Source: Mxb001 sp046046455
GTDB taxonomy: Bacteria; Actinomycetota; Actinomycetes; S36-B12
Direction of reading: 5' to 3'
DNA: 16,467 bases
Assembly (NCBI GenBank): GCA_046046455.1
Contig: JBJOJS010000114.1
Span: 1-16,467, forward strand
Part shown: positions 13,171 to 16,467 of the stretch, piece after piece
How the letters are laid out: every line of letters starts with the position of its first letter
Numbering within the stretch: position 1 is the stretch's first letter
Translations under genes and position numbers: made by a program
Notes under the pieces: generated by a model
Databases searched by the model: none
Seen by the model: only the letters and a program-made list of their open reading frames with translations
Told to the model about the DNA's origin: nothing

Positions 13171-14451
13171 GTGAGCACGGTCGCCGAGGTGCGCGCCGTC
13201 CTGAACGGCCCCTTCCGCACACTCGCCATCGGCCGCTTCCTCGATGCCATCGGAAGCGGCCTCACGATGTCCCTTCTCGTCGTCTACCTCGCTGAGGTGC
13301 GCGGTCTGCCGATCCTCACCGCATCGCTCGTCCTCACGTGGATGGCGGTCGTGGGGCTCGCGGCCGCACCCACGGCAGGCACGCTCACCGATCGCTTCGG
13401 CCCACGACCGGTCATCCTCGTCGCCATCCTGCTGGAGGCGAGTGGTGTCGCCCTGCTCTCTCAGGTGACGACGGCGCCGGCAGCCTTCGCCGTCGCCACG
13501 GTCATGGCCATCGGTGCCGCGGGAATCTGGGGTCCCGTGAGCACCTTCACCGCGCAATTGGTCACCGAGGAGCAGCGGCCCACGGCCTTTGCCGTGGGAT
13601 TCATGCTGCTCAACCTCGGCCTCGGCATGGGCGGACTCATCGGAGCCGCCATCGTCGACATCGATCGCCCCGAGACGTTCGTCATCCTCTACCTCGCGGA
13701 TGCGGCGACGTACCTCTTCGCCTGGGTGACCGTCGCGAGCCTGCGCGGACGGGGCGGCCGACCTACTCACCGCACGCACCCTGCTGCTGATGAGGAGACC
13801 GCTGCCCTGCACCGCCAGGGATGGACCACCGTCCTGAGGGATGTCCGTCTACGTCGGCAGGTCGCCGTGTCGCTCGTGCTTCTCACCTGCGGCTACGGAT
13901 CCCTCGAGGCCGGACTGGCCATCTTCATCACCGACACCGCTGCCTTGCCCGAGCGCATGATCGGGATCGTGTGGCTGGCCAACACCCTCACCATCGTCAT
14001 CGGGCAGCTGCTCGTCCTTCGCCTGCTCCAGGGTCGATCGCGCACGAGACTGATCGGTGTCGTGGGCCTGCTGTGGGGAGCCTCCTGGCTGATGCTCGCC
14101 GCCGTGCCCGGAGTCCCTGTTGCCCCTGCGATCGCCATCCTGCTCGTCTCCACGATCATCTTCGCTCTCGGGGAGACGGTGTGGAGCCCTACCGCGCCTG
14201 CGTTGGTCAACGCCATCGCGCCGGACCACCTGCGCGGGCGCTACAACAGCGCGCAGTCGCTCACCTGGAGCCTCGGGGCGAGCCTGGCTCCGGTCCTGTC
14301 GGGCCTGCTCATCGGAGCCGGCCGCGGTGTCGTGTGGGCGGTGATCGTGGGACTGGGATGCGTCGGTGCGGCAGCCTTCGCCCAGACTCTGCGGCCCCTG
14401 CTCACACCGGCCGAGGACGGCCGCGAACCTGCCCAGGCCCCGACTACGTAG
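13171..14451 (+). CDS. Major facilitator superfamily (MFS) transporter
   Basis: A 426-residue polytopic membrane protein with about 12 hydrophobic helices. MFS motif A lies in the loop between helices 2 and 3 as GTLTDRFGPRP (70-80). A charged central loop with a histidine and several arginines (about 195-230) separates the two six-helix halves. The N-terminal part LNGPFRTLAIGRFLDAIGSG (11-30) and the general layout resemble drug/small-molecule efflux MFS proteins of the MdtH-like type, but the substrate cannot be inferred. GTG 13171 is preceded by the strong GGGAGGGG site. It follows the DUF6104 gene by 40 bp on the same strand and may be part of the kgd transcript. It ends just before a long perfect inverted repeat at 14462. 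Confidence 0.92.
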   Translation: MSTVAEVRAVLNGPFRTLAIGRFLDAIGSGLTMSLLVVYLAEVRGLPILTASLVLTWMAVVGLAAAPTAGTLTDRFGPRPVILVAILLEASGVALLSQVTTAPAAFAVATVMAIGAAGIWGPVSTFTAQLVTEEQRPTAFAVGFMLLNLGLGMGGLIGAAIVDIDRPETFVILYLADAATYLFAWVTVASLRGRGGRPTHRTHPAADEETAALHRQGWTTVLRDVRLRRQVAVSLVLLTCGYGSLEAGLAIFITDTAALPERMIGIVWLANTLTIVIGQLLVLRLLQGRSRTRLIGVVGLLWGASWLMLAAVPGVPVAPAIAILLVSTIIFALGETVWSPTAPALVNAIAPDHLRGRYNSAQSLTWSLGASLAPVLSGLLIGAGRGVVWAVIVGLGCVGAAAFAQTLRPLLTPAEDGREPAQAPTT

Positions 14452-14461
14452 GCACTCCACC

Positions 14462-14525
14462 CGTTGACTGCTACGCGTTGCGTCACTTTCGCGCTCGATA
14501 TTGACGCAACGCGTAGCAGTCAACG
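14462..14525. terminator. Perfect 24-bp inverted repeat between convergent genes, candidate bidirectional terminator
   Basis: Positions 14462-14485 and 14502-14525 are exact reverse complements (24/24) around a 16-nt loop. The left arm contains CGTTGACTGCTACGCG and the nested dyad ACGC-GTT-GCGT. The element fills the 84-bp gap between the MFS stop (14451) and the facing malic-enzyme stop (14536). There is no U-tract, so it would be an intrinsic terminator of the actinobacterial stem-only kind acting on both strands. A small non-autonomous palindromic repeat is the alternative. The remaining gap bases show nothing else. Confidence 0.75.
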
Positions 14526-14535
14526 CCAGGGCGGA

Positions 14536-15705
14536 CTAGCGGCGCGCCACGCCCTCGGCACGTGCCGCCGCGGCGACAGCACGCGGCACAGCGACGCCCA
14601 CGCGGGGATCGAAGACACTGGGCACGATGAGGTCGGCTGCCAGCTCATCGCCCACGACGTCCGCGATGGCCTGCGCGGCCGCGAGCTTCATCCCCTTGGT
14701 GATCGTCGATGCACGCACATCGAGCGCTCCACGGAAGATCCCCGGGAAGGCGAGCACGTTGTTGATCTGATTGGGGAAGTCGCTGCGACCCGTGGCGACG
14801 ACGGCCGCGGTGCGCAGGGCCACCTCGGGATGGATCTCGGGGTCGGGGTTGGCGAGCGCGAAGACGATGGCATCGGGCGCCATCGAGGCGACGGCCGCAT
14901 CGGACACCTTGCCAGCAGAGAGGCCGATGAAGACATCGGCACCCGCCATGGCCTCCTCGATCGAGCCCTCGATGTCGAGCCGGTTGGTGCGTGCCGCGAG
15001 CGCGGCCTTGACCGGCGTGAGGTCCTCGCGCGCGCTCGAGATGATGCCGACGGAGTCGCCCACCGCGATATCGCCGATGCCCGCCTCCAAGAGGATGTCG
15101 GTGACGGCGACGCCCGCGGCACCGGCGCCGGAGACGACGGCCCGCAGATCCGAGATCGGTCGACCGACCACACGGCAGGCGTTGAGCAGCGCGGCAAGGA
15201 CCACGACCGCCGTACCGTGCTGGTCGTCGTGGAAGACCGGGATGTCGAGCGCGGCATCGAGGCGCTCCTCGATCTCGAAGCAACGCGGTGCGCTGATGTC
15301 CTCGAGATTGACCCCACCGTACGCCGGGGCGATGCGGACGACCGTCTCGATGATCTCGTCGACATCTTTGGTAGCCAGGCAGATCGGCACGGCGTCGACG
15401 CCGCCGAACTCCTTGAAGAGCAGCGCCTTGCCCTCCATCACCGGCAGGGCCGCCTCGGGGCCGATGTCGCCGAGGCCCAGGACAGCGGTCCCGTCGGTGA
15501 CGACGAGCACAGTGTTGGACTTCCAGGTGTACTCGCGGGCGAGCTCTGGGTTCTCGGCGATCGCTGTCGACACGCGCGCCACACCGGGGGTGTAGGCCAG
15601 CGCGAGTCCCTCACGGTCGCGGATGCGCACGGTGGGGCGTACCTCGATCTTGCCGCCCTGGTGCAGGGGGAAGGCAGGATCGATGGAAGACGCCTCGTCG
15701 CTCAT
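14536..15705 (-). CDS. Malic enzyme, short NAD(P)-dependent bacterial form
   Basis: A 389-residue enzyme converting malate to pyruvate and CO2 with reduction of NAD(P). It shows YTPGVA (38-43, catalytic Tyr38), GDIGPEAALPVMEGKALLFK (79-98, with catalytic Lys93), metal ligands in NLEDI (133-137) and FHDDQHGTA (158-166), and the Rossmann loop SGAGAAG (192-198). It lacks the phosphotransacetylase-like C-terminal domain of MaeB and so is the compact form. An aspartate in the second-strand region (AVGDSVG) hints at NAD, but this is not decisive. ATG 15705-15703 is the conserved start; the frame upstream runs through sodX in another frame. It starts 10 bp after the sodX stop on the same strand without a clear ribosome site, so co-transcription with sodX is likely. 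Confidence 0.95.
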   Translation of the reverse strand: MSDEASSIDPAFPLHQGGKIEVRPTVRIRDREGLALAYTPGVARVSTAIAENPELAREYTWKSNTVLVVTDGTAVLGLGDIGPEAALPVMEGKALLFKEFGGVDAVPICLATKDVDEIIETVVRIAPAYGGVNLEDISAPRCFEIEERLDAALDIPVFHDDQHGTAVVVLAALLNACRVVGRPISDLRAVVSGAGAAGVAVTDILLEAGIGDIAVGDSVGIISSAREDLTPVKAALAARTNRLDIEGSIEEAMAGADVFIGLSAGKVSDAAVASMAPDAIVFALANPDPEIHPEVALRTAAVVATGRSDFPNQINNVLAFPGIFRGALDVRASTITKGMKLAAAQAIADVVGDELAADLIVPSVFDPRVGVAVPRAVAAAARAEGVARR

Positions 15706-15715
15706 GGAGACGTAG

Positions 15716-16045
15716 TCAACCACCGCGGGGCGAGATGCGCCTGGGCGGCAGTGGGCGGTAGCGCAACACAAGGCGGGCGAGGATCGCTTCGGGCTCGAGT
15801 GGGCCGTAGTGACGACTGTCGCGGCTACGGGTCGGGTTGTCCCCCTCGACCCACCAGCCATCACCCTCGCGGCGCGTGATCCGCTTCACGGTGAGGAGGT
15901 CCTCCTGCTCCGGCTGGCGGACCACCACCACGTCACCGACACGCCATCTACGCGTGCGCCGAGCCAGCCACCACTCCCCCGAGCGCAGGGTCGGCTCCAT
16001 GGAGTCGCCCGAGACGGCGACGGGGAACCACGGCAGGCGGGCCAC
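15716..16045 (-). CDS. sodX: SodX-type S26 signal-peptidase-like protease for nickel superoxide dismutase
   Basis: A 109-residue S26-family protease. Its catalytic serine is Ser15 in VSGDSMEPTL (11-20) and the likely catalytic lysine is Lys54 in LLTVKRITRR (50-59). WWVEGDNP (64-71) and SRDSRHYGPL (74-83) are the later conserved boxes. It is much shorter than LepB and has no membrane anchor, as expected for SodX, which removes the SodN propeptide in the cytoplasm. GTG 16045-16043 is the best start. The frame extends further upstream through sodN antisense, but that part is not conserved. No Shine-Dalgarno sequence is well placed; CATGAT lies 6 nt upstream. It diverges from sodN across 90 bp and is followed by the malic-enzyme gene. 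A general LexA/S26 peptidase is less likely given sodN next door. Confidence 0.92.
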   Translation of the reverse strand: MARLPWFPVAVSGDSMEPTLRSGEWWLARRTRRWRVGDVVVVRQPEQEDLLTVKRITRREGDGWWVEGDNPTRSRDSRHYGPLEPEAILARLVLRYRPLPPRRISPRGG

Positions 16046-16092
16046 CCCTCGATCATGCCCGAGGACAGGATGCCGCCCGGGGGCAGCCGGAC

Positions 16093-16131
16093 TAGGGTGG
16101 AGACCACAGCGCCCAGCGCCCCGGACGGAGG
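16093..16131 (+). promoter_or_regulatory. Candidate sodN promoter -10 box and ribosome site
   Basis: TAGGGT (16093-16098) fits the TANNNT -10 consensus and would give a leader of about 30 nt. GGAGG (16127-16131) is the ribosome site. With two consecutive ATG codons following, it sits 1 nt from the first (16133) and 4 nt from the second (16136). No clear -35 box and no obvious inverted Nur-type (nickel regulator) box were recognised in the 90-bp sodX-sodN gap. Confidence 0.4.
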
Positions 16132-16135
16132 AATG

Positions 16136-16467
16136 ATGCTCACTCGGATCACCGCGTGGCTTGCCCCGCGCACCACGGTCCATGCCCACTGCGACCTGCC
16201 CTGCGGCGTCTACGACCCCGCACAGGCCAAGATCGAGGCCCAGTCGGTCAAGGCGTGCATGGAGAAGTACCACGCCTCGGACGACCCCGACTTCAAGGCG
16301 CGCGCGATCGCCATCAAGGAGGACCGGTCCAACCTGGTCAAGGAGCACCTGTGGGTTCTGTGGACCGACTACTTCAAGCCCCCGCACTTCGAGAAGTACC
16401 CCAACCTCAACCAGCTCTTCAACGAGGCGACGAAGCTCGCCGGTGCTGGCGGCACCAAGGGCACCGT
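16136..16467 (+). CDS. sodN: Nickel superoxide dismutase SodN (cut by window edge)
   Basis: 110 complete codons of a NiSOD reach the window edge. Starting from the second ATG, residues 1-17 (MLTRITAWLAPRTTVHA) form the propeptide. His18 begins HCDLPCGVY (18-26), the nickel hook that binds nickel through the new N-terminal amine, His, Cys19 and Cys23 once SodX has cut before His18. YDPAQAKIEAQSVKACMEKY and LWTDYFKPPHFEKYPNLNQL are the expected helices of the four-helix bundle. The enzyme removes superoxide as a hexamer in the cytoplasm. The first ATG (16133) would add one Met but leaves the GGAGG site only 1 nt away, so ATG 16136 is preferred. The C-terminal portion lies outside the window. 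It is divergent from sodX. Confidence 0.97.
   Translation, partial: MLTRITAWLAPRTTVHAHCDLPCGVYDPAQAKIEAQSVKACMEKYHASDDPDFKARAIAIKEDRSNLVKEHLWVLWTDYFKPPHFEKYPNLNQLFNEATKLAGAGGTKGT

Noticed and set aside
14464..15879. 471-codon open frame on the plus strand
   Set aside because: Begins inside the 24-bp inverted repeat and runs antisense through the malic-enzyme gene; no family resemblance, biased composition.
1..16467. tRNA, rRNA, CRISPR arrays, insertion sequences, phage or toxin-antitoxin genes
   Set aside because: Gaps are all short, no repeat-spacer pattern or transposase motif was seen, and base composition looks even across the window, so there is no sign of recent transfer.

Overview
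The window is very GC-rich, densely coded, and uses many GTG starts with short start/stop overlaps. It encodes a fused E1/E2 2-oxoglutarate dehydrogenase (Kgd), a DUF6104 protein directly after it, and a nickel superoxide dismutase with its SodX protease. Together these point to an aerobic actinobacterium (Actinomycetota). Genus cannot be decided from the sequence alone.

Layout. (1) 1-1457: start of an aldehyde dehydrogenase gene (minus, cut by the window edge) divergent from an acyl-CoA dehydrogenase gene. (2) 1556-9289: a molybdenum-enzyme maturation island. The left part is mocA-xdhC on the minus strand, divergent from moaE-moaA; moaD then faces moaA tail to tail. The right part is a plus-strand run with overlapping or close junctions: coxG, an XdhC/CoxF-type gene with a C-terminal YHS domain, coxD (MoxR ATPase), coxE (VWA protein) and moaB/mog. 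(3) 9318-14451: kgd, a 58-residue DUF6104 gene and an MFS transporter. (4) 14536-16467: a short malic enzyme behind sodX on the minus strand, and sodN (cut by the right edge) divergent from sodX.

How the genes work together. MoaA, MoaD, MoaE and MogA/MoaB cover several steps from GTP to molybdopterin. MocA would convert the cofactor to the cytosine dinucleotide used by xanthine-dehydrogenase/CO-dehydrogenase family enzymes. The XdhC proteins and CoxD/CoxE/CoxG would sulfurate, insert and assemble the Mo(/Cu) centre. The enzyme itself (coxMSL or another molybdenum hydroxylase), moaC, moeA and a molybdate transporter are not in the window. Kgd and malic enzyme belong to central carbon metabolism; SodN/SodX handle superoxide.

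Non-coding features. Two convergent gene pairs are separated by large inverted repeats without U-tracts: 14/15-bp arms at 1494-1543 and perfect 24-bp arms at 14462-14525. A third, small dyad sits exactly on the moaA/moaD stop codons. Several starts lack a Shine-Dalgarno sequence but carry a -10-like hexamer exactly 6 nt upstream, suggesting leaderless transcripts. No tRNA, rRNA, CRISPR or insertion sequence was seen, and no gene-free stretch exceeds 300 bases. I did not find a clearly undescribed system; the most notable items are the maturation island without its enzyme, the XdhC-YHS fusion and the long perfect hairpin.
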